Shown here piece after piece: positions 9,224 to 17,713 of a stretch of DNA of 64,000 bases. The translations under genes were made by a program, and so were the position numbers. This stretch comes from Mesorhizobium sp. 113-3-3. GTDB lineage: Bacteria > Pseudomonadota > Alphaproteobacteria > Rhizobiales > Rhizobiaceae. The DNA lies in the NCBI RefSeq assembly GCF_016756495.1, contig NZ_AP023243.1, positions 1,926,501 through 1,990,500 on the forward strand. Direction: 5' to 3'. Numbering within the stretch: position 1 is the stretch's first letter; each line of letters starts with the position of its first letter. Under the pieces are notes generated by a model that saw nothing but the letters and a program-made list of their open reading frames with translations, was not told the origin of the DNA and ran no database searches.

Positions 9224-9937
9224 ATGTTAGCGCGATCGAATGAACCGACCAGCCCCGAGACGGAGTTGGCTCCCCCGGCGGATGGCTGGACGCGGGGCGA
9301 TGCGTTCGACCGCGCCCAGCGTCATTCGCGCCGCGTGCGCGTGCTCAAATTCGCCGTACCCCTGGCCGCGGCGCTGATCGCGGTCGCCTTCCCGGTCTAT
9401 TCCTATCTGGCCGCCCCCGTCTCCGTCGCGGTGCAGTCGGAAGGTGCGGCCTTTTCCAACGGCAAGCTGGTCATGGCCAATCCCAAGCTCAACGGGTTTA
9501 CCAAGCAGAAGCAGCCCTATTCGATGACGGCCCTGCGGGCGATCCAGGATGTCAACACGCAAGGCATCATCGAACTCGAAGGCATAGACGCCAAGGTCCC
9601 GGTCGGGCCGGACAATATCGCCGCGATCAAAGCCTCGCACGGTATTTACGACCGCGACGGCAATACGATGAAAATGACCAGCGACGTCATGATCACCACG
9701 ACCGACGGTATGCAAGCCAAGTTCAAATCGGTCTTCCTCGACATGGGCAAAGGCACTATGAAGACGGACGATCCCGTCGACGTCAGCAGTGGCGGGTCGC
9801 AGATCACAGCGGATTCCCTGTCGGTCCAGGACAATGGCAAGATCCTGGTGTTCGAGAAGAGGGTGCGCGTCAACATCGATCCCGCCAGCGTGAAGGCGGC
9901 TGAGGCAAAGGGCGAAGAAGCGAATGTGGCACAATAG
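9224..9937 (+). CDS. lptC: LPS export protein LptC
   Basis: The 237-aa protein has a single N-terminal membrane anchor (about 41-62: VLKFAVPLAAALIAVAFPVY) and a periplasmic beta-jellyroll domain typical of LptC/YrbK. In the Lpt machine it links the LptB2FG ABC transporter to the LptA bridge and passes LPS across the periplasm. The sequence ends in an acidic Ala/Glu-rich tail. It overlaps lptA by 14 nt and heads the run lptC-lptA-lptB-rpoN. Confidence 0.88.
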   Translation: MLARSNEPTSPETELAPPADGWTRGDAFDRAQRHSRRVRVLKFAVPLAAALIAVAFPVYSYLAAPVSVAVQSEGAAFSNGKLVMANPKLNGFTKQKQPYSMTALRAIQDVNTQGIIELEGIDAKVPVGPDNIAAIKASHGIYDRDGNTMKMTSDVMITTTDGMQAKFKSVFLDMGKGTMKTDDPVDVSSGGSQITADSLSVQDNGKILVFEKRVRVNIDPASVKAAEAKGEEANVAQ

Positions 9938-10526
9938 TTCGACACGGCTTGCAGCCGCAACTTCGGCGCTGCTCCTGCTGGGACTTGTGCCAGCGCTGGC
10001 GCAGTCGGGTGCCAGCAGCCAGGTGTCCGGGCTCAAACTGTCCGGCGACCAGCCGATCCAGATCGAAAGCGACAAGCTGGAGGTCCGGCAGGCCGAGAGT
10101 CTCGCCGTGTTCACCGGCAACGTTACCGTCGTCCAGGGGCCAACCTTGCTCAAGGCCGGCAAGATGATGGTCTATTACGTCAAGGATCCCAACGCGGCCG
10201 CCAAGGGTACCGAAGCGGCGGGTGCCGCGATGACCGGCTCCGCCAACATCGATCACCTCGAAGTCAGCAGCAAGGTCTACATCAAGTCGAACGACCAGGT
10301 TGCGACCGGCGACAATGGCACCTTCGACATGAAGACGCAGGTGCTGGTCCTGTCCGGCAAGGAAGTGGTGCTGTCGCAGGGCCCCAACGTGCTCAAGGGC
10401 TGCAAGCTGACCGTACAAATGAAGACTGGTCTTGCCAACGTCGACGGCTGCGGCGGCCGTGTGATCATGTCGATGACGCCGCCGCCGAAGTCGGATGCGC
10501 CGAAATCGGGAGCGACGAACCCCTGA
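9924..10526 (+). CDS. lptA: LPS transport periplasmic protein LptA
   Basis: A 200-aa protein with a signal peptide (cleavage near ALAQS, about residue 27) and one OstA/LptA jellyroll domain: [30 protein letters not shown]. LptA oligomerises to form the periplasmic bridge carrying LPS from LptC to the outer-membrane LptD/E. The C-terminus is a short Pro/Lys-rich tail. Its TGA overlaps the lptB ATG (TGATG), so the stoichiometry with lptB is probably translationally coupled. Confidence 0.92.
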   Translation: MWHNSSTRLAAATSALLLLGLVPALAQSGASSQVSGLKLSGDQPIQIESDKLEVRQAESLAVFTGNVTVVQGPTLLKAGKMMVYYVKDPNAAAKGTEAAGAAMTGSANIDHLEVSSKVYIKSNDQVATGDNGTFDMKTQVLVLSGKEVVLSQGPNVLKGCKLTVQMKTGLANVDGCGGRVIMSMTPPPKSDAPKSGATNP

Positions 10527-11344
10527 TGGCCAGCCTGTCATCGCTGACGGCGCGTCTCCCGGGACGGGCCGCGGCTAAGGTTTCGGCCCCGGCCACGATC
10601 ACTGTCGACAAGGCGAAGTTCAAGGGAACCTTGATCGCCAAGGGCCTGACCAAGAGCTACAAGGGCCGCAAGGTGGTCAGCGGCGTCACGCTCGGCGTGC
10701 GTGCCGGCGAGGCCGTCGGGCTGCTCGGCCCCAACGGCGCCGGCAAGACGACCTGTTTCTACATGGTCACCGGCCTGGTGCCCGTGGATGAAGGCACGAT
10801 CGAGATCGACGGCTTCGACGTCACCTCGATGCCGATGTACCGCCGTGCGCGCCTCGGCATCGGCTATCTGCCGCAGGAGGCGTCGATCTTCCGCGGCCTC
10901 AATGTCGAGCAGAATATCCGCGCCGTGCTCGAAGTGGTCGAAAAGGACCGCAAGGTGCGCGAGCGCAATCTCGACGAACTGCTCGAGGAATTCCACATCA
11001 GCCATCTGCGCAAGGCGCCATCCATGTCGCTCTCCGGCGGCGAGCGGCGGCGCCTGGAGATCGCGCGTGCGCTGGCGACCCGTCCGGCCTACATGCTGCT
11101 CGACGAGCCCTTTGCCGGCATCGATCCGATCGCCGTCGCCGATATCCAGCAGCTGGTGCGCCACCTCACGGCACGTGGCATCGGTGTCCTCATCACCGAC
11201 CACAATGTGCGCGAGACGCTTGGCCTGATCGACCGTGCCTACATCATCCATGCCGGTCAGGTGCTGACCCATGGCCGCGCCGACGAAGTGGTAGCGAACC
11301 CGGATGTGCGGCGGCTTTACCTCGGCGAGGGTTTTACGCTCTGA
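10526..11344 (+). CDS. lptB: LPS export ABC transporter ATP-binding protein LptB
   Basis: The 272-aa ATPase has Walker [10 protein letters not shown] (about 70-78), the ABC signature LSGGERRR, Walker [13 protein letters not shown] and the switch His in ITDHNVRE. It powers LPS extraction from the inner membrane with LptF/LptG, which are not in this window. Residues 1-32 form an Ala/Lys-rich extension not present in E. coli LptB (241 aa) but common in rhizobia. The start is fixed by the TGATG junction with lptA. Confidence 0.96.
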   Translation: MASLSSLTARLPGRAAAKVSAPATITVDKAKFKGTLIAKGLTKSYKGRKVVSGVTLGVRAGEAVGLLGPNGAGKTTCFYMVTGLVPVDEGTIEIDGFDVTSMPMYRRARLGIGYLPQEASIFRGLNVEQNIRAVLEVVEKDRKVRERNLDELLEEFHISHLRKAPSMSLSGGERRRLEIARALATRPAYMLLDEPFAGIDPIAVADIQQLVRHLTARGIGVLITDHNVRETLGLIDRAYIIHAGQVLTHGRADEVVANPDVRRLYLGEGFTL

Positions 11345-11484
11345 CGCTTTTTTCCTGCGCGGTCGCGGCGCGGGACCGTTCCCGGGAATATGCCATAAGC
11401 GTGAAATTTGTTTCCTGACACGATTTTTTGTGTGTGACGGCCCGATTTTCGGCGATTTTGCTCCGGGATAACGCTCCGGTAAGC

Positions 11485-11543
11485 GGCTTTTGCTAGGGTT
11501 TGCCTTGACAAGCAAAAGCCGGGCCAGTTTCTATGCCCGGCTG
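11485..11543 (+). promoter_or_regulatory. Putative rpoN promoter with nested inverted repeats
   Basis: A perfect 10-bp inverted repeat (GGCTTTTGCT at 11485-11494, AGCAAAAGCC at 11511-11520) brackets a TTGACA -35 box at 11505-11510. A -10-like TTCTAT lies at 11529-11534 (18-nt spacer). A second hairpin, GCCGGGC/GCCCGGC, follows directly. The position 55-110 nt before rpoN suggests an operator or leader structure. Confidence 0.5.
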
Positions 11544-11597
11544 CCGAATTCATTTCGGCAAGCGCGGACGCGCAGAGGAGGCGTTTGAAACCGAACC

Positions 11598-13124
11598 ATG
11601 GCCTTGGCGGCGAAACTACAGCTCAGACAGTCGCAGTCGCTGGTGATGACGCCGCAGCTGATGCAGTCGATTCGGCTGCTGCAGTTCACCCATGTCGAGC
11701 TCGAGCATTTCATCGACGAGGAGATCGAGCGCAACCCGCTTCTGGAGCGCGCAGAGCCGCAGGATGACGCCGCGAGCGACCAGGCGCAGAAGATCGACGC
11801 GGAGCCGCAGGCGGCCGCCGACGGCGACTGGTTCGAGACCGAGGCGGGGTGGAGCGCCGAGGCGATCTCGGAAAAACTCGATACCTCGCTGGAGAACCTG
11901 TTTCCCGACGATCCCGGTACAAGCGAGCGGCTCGGGCCTGACCTGACGGCGCAATGGAAATCGGCTTCCGGCAATGGCGGCGGCTCCTCGTCCGAGGGGC
12001 TCGATGCCGGCGACATGGCAGCCAGCGCCATCACCTTGCGCGACCATGTCGGCGAGCAGATCGCGCTCGCCTTCGTCGATCCCGCGGCACGGCTGATCGC
12101 AGGAGAACTCGCCGATGGCCTGGACGAGGCCGGCTATGTCAGGGCCGATCTTGAGGAGATCGCCACGCGTCTGGGCACCGATGCGGCGAGCGTGGCCAGA
12201 GTGCTGACGGTGTGCCAGACTTTCGAGCCGACCGGTCTGTTCGCCCGCGACCTTGCCGAATGTCTTTCGCTGCAGCTTGCGGCGCGTGACCGTCTCGACC
12301 CGGCGATGAAGGCCCTGGTCGCCAATCTCGAGCTTCTGGCGCGGCGTGATTTCCAGACGCTGAAACGGATCTGCGGCGTCGACGAGGAGGATCTGCTCGA
12401 CATGCTGGCAGAGATCCGGGCACTCGATCCACGTCCGGGCATGGCGTTTTCGGGCGGTGCCAGCGACGCCATCGTCGCCGATGTCGAGGTGCGCGCGGCC
12501 AATGACGGCAGCTGGACGGTCGAACTCAACGCCGAAACGTTGCCGCGCGTGCTGGTCGACCATATTTATTTCGCCCAGGTGTCGCCACATGCGAAGAACC
12601 AGGCGGAAAAGGATTTCCTGGCGGAGTGTCTGCAAAACGCCAACTGGCTGACACGCAGCCTCGACCAGCGGGCAAAGACGATCCTCAAAGTGGCCTCCGA
12701 AATCGTGCGCCAGCAGGATGCTTTCCTGGTCCATGGCGTGCGCCAGCTGAAGCCCCTCAATTTGCGCACGGTGGCCGACGCCATCGGAATGCACGAATCG
12801 ACTGTCAGCCGCGTCACCGCCAACAAATACATGCTGACGCCGCGCGGCGTGTTCGAGCTGCGCTATTTCTTCACCGCCTCGATCGCCGCATCGGGCGGCG
12901 GCGACGCGCATTCCTCGGAAGCGGTGCGTGACCGCATCAAGCAGCTGATCGACGAGGAGAAACCCGTCGATGTACTTTCGGATGACGCGATCGTCGACAT
13001 GCTGAAGGAAAGTGGCGTCGATATCGCCCGGCGTACGGTCGCCAAGTACCGGGAAGGCATGAATATTCCGTCTTCCGTGCAGCGCCGGCGCGAGAAGCGG
13101 GCGCTCGCCAGCGCCGGGCGTTAA
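11598..13124 (+). CDS. rpoN: RNA polymerase sigma-54 factor
   Basis: The 508-aa sigma factor directs transcription from -24/-12 promoters and needs an ATP-driven enhancer-binding activator. Region I is the Gln/Leu-rich start (KLQLRQSQSLVMTPQLMQSI). The central core-binding domain spans about 120-310, the helix-turn-helix is ESTVSRVTANKY, and the C-terminal RpoN box ARRTVAKYREG recognises the -24 element. It sits between lptB and hpf-ptsN, the widely conserved nitrogen/PTS cluster. ATG 11598 is preceded by a strong GAGGAG. Confidence 0.97.
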   Translation: MALAAKLQLRQSQSLVMTPQLMQSIRLLQFTHVELEHFIDEEIERNPLLERAEPQDDAASDQAQKIDAEPQAAADGDWFETEAGWSAEAISEKLDTSLENLFPDDPGTSERLGPDLTAQWKSASGNGGGSSSEGLDAGDMAASAITLRDHVGEQIALAFVDPAARLIAGELADGLDEAGYVRADLEEIATRLGTDAASVARVLTVCQTFEPTGLFARDLAECLSLQLAARDRLDPAMKALVANLELLARRDFQTLKRICGVDEEDLLDMLAEIRALDPRPGMAFSGGASDAIVADVEVRAANDGSWTVELNAETLPRVLVDHIYFAQVSPHAKNQAEKDFLAECLQNANWLTRSLDQRAKTILKVASEIVRQQDAFLVHGVRQLKPLNLRTVADAIGMHESTVSRVTANKYMLTPRGVFELRYFFTASIAASGGGDAHSSEAVRDRIKQLIDEEKPVDVLSDDAIVDMLKESGVDIARRTVAKYREGMNIPSSVQRRREKRALASAGR

Positions 13125-13158
13125 GGCGCTTACGATTTTCCACAGCTTTCGAGCTTCA

Positions 13159-13187
13159 TTGACAAGCCGCGGGGAAGTGGCTAGAAG
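13159..13187 (+). promoter_or_regulatory. Sigma-70-type promoter for hpf
   Basis: TTGACA (13159-13164), a 17-nt spacer, then TAGAAG (13182-13187). It would give a leader of about 195 nt before hpf, allowing hpf-ptsN transcription independent of rpoN. Confidence 0.55.
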
Positions 13188-13391
13188 CCCGCCCGCATGA
13201 GACGGGCCCGATGCCCGCTAGCGGATGGTCCGTCACGACAATGGCCTCGGGACGGTCAAAAAGGCGGCTTGTGATCAACCGGAAAGTTCGGATTTAAATC
13301 GGCGCGAGTGACGCCGCAAAGCTTGTGCGCACGGATCACGAGTATAAACTCGGGCGAGTTTGAAGCCTGAGCAAGGAAGGTCAGTTTTCAG

Positions 13392-13976
13392 ATGAATCTG
13401 CGCATATCGGGAAAACACATGGATATCGGCGATGCGTTCCGCACACGCATCAACGATCGTGTCGGCGAAGCGATCGGCAAATATTTCGATCGCGGCTTTG
13501 CGGGACACGTCACCGTCATCAAATCGGGCTCGCGCTATTCGGCGGATTGCATGATCCGGCTGGATTCGGGCGCCTCGCTGCAGGCCACGGGCGATGCCCA
13601 GGATCCGACGCTGGCCTTCGAGGCCGCGGCCGATCGGCTGGAGACCCGGCTTCGGCGCTACAAGCGCCGTCTCAAATCGCACAATTCGGGCAATGGCAAT
13701 GGCGATTTGACCGACATCGCCTATACGGTGATGGCGCCGCTCGCCGATGACGACGAGGAGATCCCGGAGGATTTCGCGCCGGCCATCGTCGCCGAATCAA
13801 CCATGACGCTGAAGACCATGTCGGTGGCCTCGGCGGTCATCGAGCTCGATACCAAGGACAGTCCGGTGTTCGTTTTCCGCAACGCCGGAACCGATCATCT
13901 CAATATCGTCTATCGCCGGCCCGACGGAAACATTGGCTGGATCGACCCGTCCACGACCAAGGTCGCACAGGGATAA
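13392..13976 (+). CDS. hpf: Ribosome hibernation promoting factor, long form
   Basis: The 194-aa protein has an N-terminal ribosome-binding S30AE domain (about 1-105: MNLRISGKHMDIGDAF, ending in a basic YKRRLKSH) and a C-terminal dimerisation domain (about 130-190: KTMSVASAVIELD, FVFRNAGTDHLNIVYRR). The two-domain form alone makes 100S ribosome dimers in stationary phase or starvation. The location between rpoN and ptsN is the classic one. Expression from its own promoter upstream is suggested by a good -35/-10 pair. Confidence 0.95.
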   Translation: MNLRISGKHMDIGDAFRTRINDRVGEAIGKYFDRGFAGHVTVIKSGSRYSADCMIRLDSGASLQATGDAQDPTLAFEAAADRLETRLRRYKRRLKSHNSGNGNGDLTDIAYTVMAPLADDDEEIPEDFAPAIVAESTMTLKTMSVASAVIELDTKDSPVFVFRNAGTDHLNIVYRRPDGNIGWIDPSTTKVAQG

Positions 13977-14036
13977 ACGCCAGCCGCACGAGGGGGTGGG
14001 GACTGGTGACGGCAGGCGAACAAGGGATTTTCAAGC

Positions 14037-14501
14037 ATGGATCTGAGCGATCTTATCAGCGTTCCGGCGATTTTGCCGGCGTTGAAGGCGAACTCCAAGA
14101 AGCAGCTTCTGCAATTGCTTTCCGAACGGGCGGCGGCGATTTCGGGCATTCCGGAGAGGGAAGTGTTCGACACCATCCTGCAGCGTGAGCGGCTGGGCTC
14201 GACGGGCGTCGGCAATGGCATCGCCATTCCGCATGGCAAGCTCGCCGGGGTGAAGCGCATCGCCGGTGTTTTCGCCCGGCTGGAAACGCCGGTCGATTTC
14301 GAGTCGCTGGACGACCAGCCTGTCGATCTGGTGTTTCTGCTCCTGGCGCCGGAAGGGGCGGGCGCCGATCACCTGAAGGCCCTGTCGCGCATCGCACGCG
14401 TGCTGCGCGACGCCGACACTGTGGCTAAGATCAGGGGGACGCGCGACGCCACGGCGATCCACGCGTTGTTGTCGGACACGCAGGCCTCGCACGCCGCCTG
14501 A
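14037..14501 (+). CDS. ptsN: PTS IIA-like nitrogen regulatory protein
   Basis: EIIA-Ntr, 154 aa, with the phosphorylated histidine at His66 in GIAIPHGK. It receives phosphate from PtsP via NPr and, in rhizobia, regulates potassium transport, nitrogen metabolism and K+-linked two-component systems; those effects are known from the family, not shown here. It ends shortly before a strong intrinsic terminator, so it is the last gene of the lptC-to-ptsN run. A kdp potassium-transport operon lies at the far end of the same window. Confidence 0.95.
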   Translation: MDLSDLISVPAILPALKANSKKQLLQLLSERAAAISGIPEREVFDTILQRERLGSTGVGNGIAIPHGKLAGVKRIAGVFARLETPVDFESLDDQPVDLVFLLLAPEGAGADHLKALSRIARVLRDADTVAKIRGTRDATAIHALLSDTQASHAA

Positions 14502-14524
14502 AGCCGGATTTTAAAGAGATTGCC

Positions 14525-14549
14525 AAGGGCCGCGGCGAGCGGCCCTTTT
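14525..14549 (+). terminator. Intrinsic terminator after ptsN
   Basis: A perfect 9-bp stem (14525-14533 with 14539-14547) with a 5-nt loop ends in a T-run TTTTC. It is 23 nt past the ptsN stop and closes the rpoN-hpf-ptsN unit. Confidence 0.85.
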
Positions 14550-14570
14550 CGTTTCAGCCGACCGGCCGCT

Positions 14571-14825
14571 TTAATGAATGGCGACGGTGGTCAGGTCGTT
14601 TTCCATGGCGCCGGCCAGTGCGCGGTCACGCGCGTCGGAAAGCAGGATCGGCTGGCCGTTGGCGGCAAACAGTGCCCACAGCTCCATGCCGGGCGCGATT
14701 TCACCGATGTTCGGGAAGCGGCCGAGCAGTTCGTCGCTCGAGACCTTGCGCAGATAAGCGACCGAGCCTTCGCCGAGATGGGCGAATTCGCCATTGGTCA
14801 TGGTGACAGTTTCAGTTCTGGTCAT
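14571..14825 (-). CDS. DUF1150-family protein
   Basis: A small acidic 84-aa protein of the DUF1150 family (FAHLGEGSVAYLRKV, GMELWALFAANGQPI), found almost only in alphaproteobacteria and commonly next to hsp20. Its function is unknown. The ATG at 14825 (MTRTETV) is preferred: GGAGG lies 9 nt before it, and an upstream in-frame ATG (14864) would add residues outside the family. It is 64 nt downstream of hsp20 on the same strand and should respond to the same heat-shock promoter. Confidence 0.82.
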   Translation of the reverse strand: MTRTETVTMTNGEFAHLGEGSVAYLRKVSSDELLGRFPNIGEIAPGMELWALFAANGQPILLSDARDRALAGAMENDLTTVAIH

Positions 14826-14889
14826 TTCAAGCCTCCTTGGCGCGAGGACGCCGCTCAAGGCCATCCCGCATGAGAGCCATCGGTAAAGA

Positions 14890-15315
14890 TTAGTCTTTCA
14901 CCGATATGTTTATTTTCCGTACCAGCCGTTCGGACTCCGGCCGATCCAGGTCGATCGACAAAAGGCCGTTCTTCAGCTCCGCCGCGATCACCCGCATGCC
15001 GTCGGCCAGCACGAAACAGCGCTGGAACTGGCGTGCGGCGATGCCGCGATGAAGGAACTCGCGCTCGGTATCGTCGGTCTGACGGCCGCGCACGACCAGC
15101 TGGTTTTCCTCCGTTGTCACATCGAGATCGCTTTCGGCGAAACCGGCGACAGCGAGCGTGATGCGCAGCCTTTCGGACTTGCCGTCGGCGCCGCTGAGGC
15201 GCTCGATGTTATAGGGAGGGTAGCTGTCACCGGACTTCGCCAGGCGCTCCAAGGTCTTTTCCATGGCGTCGAAACCAAGGAGAAGCGGGCTGGAGAAAGG
15301 CGTCATTCGGCTCAT
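14890..15315 (-). CDS. Small heat-shock protein Hsp20 (IbpA-like)
   Basis: The 141-aa chaperone has an alpha-crystallin domain (about 33-130: YPPYNIERL, LRITLAVAGF, ENQLVVRG, EFLHRGIAARQFQRCF, NGLLSIDL). The C-terminus carries the INI motif (I-x-I) used for oligomer assembly. It binds unfolding proteins during heat stress without ATP. The start is MSRMTPF at 15315, preceded by AGGA. Upstream are a RpoH-type promoter and a ROSE-like 5' UTR, so both transcription and translation are probably heat-controlled. Confidence 0.93.
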   Translation of the reverse strand: MSRMTPFSSPLLLGFDAMEKTLERLAKSGDSYPPYNIERLSGADGKSERLRITLAVAGFAESDLDVTTEENQLVVRGRQTDDTEREFLHRGIAARQFQRCFVLADGMRVIAAELKNGLLSIDLDRPESERLVRKINISVKD

Positions 15316-15377
15316 GTTACACTGTCCTCTCAAGAGCGACATAAACTGGAAAAACCCAGATGGCATTTTTCCCGATG
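15316..15377 (-). promoter_or_regulatory. ROSE-like RNA thermometer in the hsp20 5' UTR
   Basis: The predicted leader ends with UCGCU (complement of 15335-15339), a U-turn loop, and the Shine-Dalgarno AGGA (complement of 15325-15328), 9 nt before the ATG. UCGCU pairs with AGGA leaving one bulged G, exactly the UYGCU/anti-SD arrangement of ROSE elements in rhizobial small heat-shock genes. The rest of the leader can form an upstream hairpin. Not experimentally shown here. Confidence 0.65.
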
Positions 15378-15383
15378 CTCTTG

Positions 15384-15412
15384 ATATGGTCCGCCCCGCG
15401 ACCAAGTTCAAG
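15384..15412 (-). promoter_or_regulatory. RpoH (heat-shock sigma) promoter of hsp20
   Basis: On the minus strand CTTGAA (-35), a 17-nt spacer, then CCATAT (-10). This fits the alphaproteobacterial RpoH pattern and places the transcript start about 60 nt upstream of the hsp20 ATG. Confidence 0.65.
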
Positions 15413-15570
15413 CCACCACAAGACCCGCCCAAAAAGACCAGGCCTTGGACTCACAGGAATAATCGACATGGCGCTTGAAACGACGCGCGGATGCAAGGAA
15501 AAGCGCCGGGTCGTCCTTCAGGCGCGCGATCGATCCGGTGAGCTCACGGCCTCCCAAACAAGGAATTGAA

Positions 15571-16512
15571 ATGCCCCAACCACGCAAGATCATCATCGAC
15601 ACCGATCCCGGTCAGGACGATGCCGTCGCCATTCTCCTGGCGCTTGGCAGCAGCGAACTGGAGATCGTCGGCATATCAGCCGTTGCCGGCAACGTGCCGC
15701 TGAAGCTTACCGAGAAGAATGCCCGCAAGATCTGCGAACTGGCCGGCCGCCCGGAGATCAAGGTCTATGCCGGCGCCATCCGTCCTTTGGCGCGCACGCT
15801 GGTCACCGCCGAGGAAGTGCATGGCAAGACCGGCCTCAACGGGCCGCAGCTGCCCGAACCGACGATGAAACTGCAGGAGCAGTATGCCGTCGACTTCATC
15901 GTCGAGACGCTGATGAAGGAAGAGAGCGGGAGCATCACGCTCTGCCCGCTCGGACCGCTGACCAACATCGCGCTGGCGCTGATCCGCGAGCCGCGCATCG
16001 CCTCGCGCATCAAGGAAATCGTGCTGATGGGCGGTGGCTTCTTCGAGGGCGGCAACGTCACGCCCGCGGCCGAATTCAATATCTACGTCGACCCGCAGGC
16101 CGCCGATCTGGTGTTCAAGTCCGGCATCCCGATCGTGATGATGCCGCTCGACGTCACCCACAAGGCGCTGACCACCACCAAGCGCACGCAGGCCTTCCGC
16201 GCGCTCGGCACCAAGGTCGGCATCGCCACCGCCGAGATGCTGGAATTCTTCGAGCGCTACGACGAGGGCAAATACGGCACCGATGGCGGCCCGCTGCACG
16301 ACCCCTGCGTCATCGCCTATCTCCTGAAGCCGGAGCTGTTCAAGGGCCGCAATTGCAATGTCAGCGTGGAGACCGCCTCTGAGCTGACCATGGGCATGAC
16401 CGTGATCGACTGGTGGGGCGTGACCAAGCGGGAAAAGAACGCCATGGTGATGCGCGACATCGACCATGACGGCTTCTTCGCGCTGCTGGTGGAGCGGCTG
16501 GGGCGGCTGTAA
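15571..16512 (+). CDS. Inosine/uridine-preferring nucleoside hydrolase (IUNH family)
   Basis: A 313-aa ribohydrolase that splits the N-glycosidic bond of nucleosides to base plus ribose. The N-terminal Ca2+-binding Asp cluster DTDPGQDDA (10-18) is intact, with further family blocks GPLTNIALAL, GGGFFEGGN.TPAAEFN and GGPLHDPC. Whether purine or pyrimidine nucleosides are preferred is not clear. The start at 15571 follows AAGGAA; the longer open frame upstream lacks homology. Released ribose could feed the ribokinase at 19161-20066. Confidence 0.92.
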   Translation: MPQPRKIIIDTDPGQDDAVAILLALGSSELEIVGISAVAGNVPLKLTEKNARKICELAGRPEIKVYAGAIRPLARTLVTAEEVHGKTGLNGPQLPEPTMKLQEQYAVDFIVETLMKEESGSITLCPLGPLTNIALALIREPRIASRIKEIVLMGGGFFEGGNVTPAAEFNIYVDPQAADLVFKSGIPIVMMPLDVTHKALTTTKRTQAFRALGTKVGIATAEMLEFFERYDEGKYGTDGGPLHDPCVIAYLLKPELFKGRNCNVSVETASELTMGMTVIDWWGVTKREKNAMVMRDIDHDGFFALLVERLGRL

Positions 16513-16539
16513 CACTTCCACCCCCGATGCAAATGGTTA

Positions 16540-16563
16540 GCCCAGAGCATAGAGCTTTTGGGC
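16540..16563. terminator. Hairpin between convergent genes
   Basis: GCCCAGAGC and GCTTTTGGGC form an imperfect stem between the nucleoside hydrolase and the convergent small membrane protein. It could terminate both transcripts. Confidence 0.4.
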
Positions 16564-16568
16564 ATGTC

Positions 16569-16892
16569 TCACTCGGGAAACCGGTAGAAGACGGCGCCAT
16601 TGTCGCGCGTGACGCGTTCGATGCTCGCATCTGACCCAATCAGATGCGAGCGGTCGTCGTCGATGAGCACGTACGAGCCATCATTGAGAGCAAGCACATA
16701 GCGGATGTACCTACCGTCTCTCCATTGGGCACTTTTAATCGTTGCATCGATGGCACCAACTGACCGGATCGGGCTTGCGTCGTTGGCCCATTGGTTTGCC
16801 GCCAACATGAGCATAACAGCAAACGCACCGATGAAAAGGATCACGCTAGGCGCGTTCTTCTTCAAACCATCCCAAGTCCAAAAGACAGGCAT
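16569..16892 (-). CDS. Small hypothetical membrane-anchored protein
   Basis: A 107-aa protein with one N-terminal transmembrane segment (about 14-32: APSVILFIGAFAVMLMLAA) and a soluble domain ending FYRFPE. I do not recognise the family. Coding appears real because the reading frame keeps a normal hydrophobic/hydrophilic pattern, but the GC and codon use are lower than in neighbours, which may mean recent acquisition. It is convergent with the nucleoside hydrolase gene. Confidence 0.55.
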   Translation of the reverse strand: MPVFWTWDGLKKNAPSVILFIGAFAVMLMLAANQWANDASPIRSVGAIDATIKSAQWRDGRYIRYVLALNDGSYVLIDDDRSHLIGSDASIERVTRDNGAVFYRFPE

Positions 16893-16996
16893 GAATCCCC
16901 CGATGCAGATTCATGTGGTAGTGGGCGAGCACGGTTTCAATCGGTTGCCATTCCAGGGCGCTGCAACTCTTTGCGGCGCCGGCCTAGCGGCCGCCT

Positions 16997-17611
16997 TTAC
17001 TTCGATCTTGAAAACGCCAGCCACAGGCCGCCGCCGACCAGGAAGCTGCCGCTGATCCTGGACATGAGCTTGATGCGGCTGGCCGACAGCAGGCGTCCGG
17101 CGCGGCTGGCAGCGAGCGCATAGCTCGAATCCGACAGGGCGGCGAAGATCATGGCGGTGAGGCCCATGACGACGATCTGCAGCGTGTAATTGCCCTGCGG
17201 CGCGATGAACTGCGGAAAGAAGGCGCCGAAGAACACCAGCGTCTTGGGATTGCTCAGCGCCACCAGCAGACCCTGCAGGAAGAAGCCGCCGCGCGGCTTC
17301 CTAGCGGTGCCGTCGGCATTCAGCGTGCCCTTGGAGCGGAACATCTGCACGCCCATCCAGATCAGGTAGGCGGCACCGATCAGCCGCACCCATTCGAACC
17401 AATGGCCCATGCCCGCGATCAGCGTGTTGAGGCCGATGCCGACGATCGCGATCATGATGGCAAGCCCGGCCTGCGTGCCGGCGACATTGGCAAGGCCGGC
17501 GCGGGCGCCATGGCGGATGCTGTTGGCGATGATCAGCGTGACGGTCGGGCCGGGCACCAGGATGATGACGATGCAGGCAAGGACATAAGCGGCGTAGAGT
17601 TCGAGCGACAT
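16997..17611 (-). CDS. LysE/RhtB-family amino-acid exporter
   Basis: A 204-aa inner-membrane protein with six predicted transmembrane segments. The family signature is at the N-terminus: VPGPTVTLIIANSIRHGARAG, then AGTQAG, and later LLVALSNPKTLVFFGAFFPQF. RhtB-type proteins export homoserine, threonine, lysine or related metabolites; the substrate here is unknown. It lies 102 nt downstream of the amidase on the same strand and may be the last gene of the rbsK-amidase-lysE run. Confidence 0.9.
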   Translation of the reverse strand: MSLELYAAYVLACIVIILVPGPTVTLIIANSIRHGARAGLANVAGTQAGLAIMIAIVGIGLNTLIAGMGHWFEWVRLIGAAYLIWMGVQMFRSKGTLNADGTARKPRGGFFLQGLLVALSNPKTLVFFGAFFPQFIAPQGNYTLQIVVMGLTAMIFAALSDSSYALAASRAGRLLSASRIKLMSRISGSFLVGGGLWLAFSRSK

Positions 17612-17713
17612 GATTTTTCCCTTGGAATGCTGTCGATCCAGCAGGCGACAATCAATGCATGGCGACAGGCTCCGCGCAAGCCATGCGCGAAGCGCCGGGC
17701 CGCTACACGCGCG

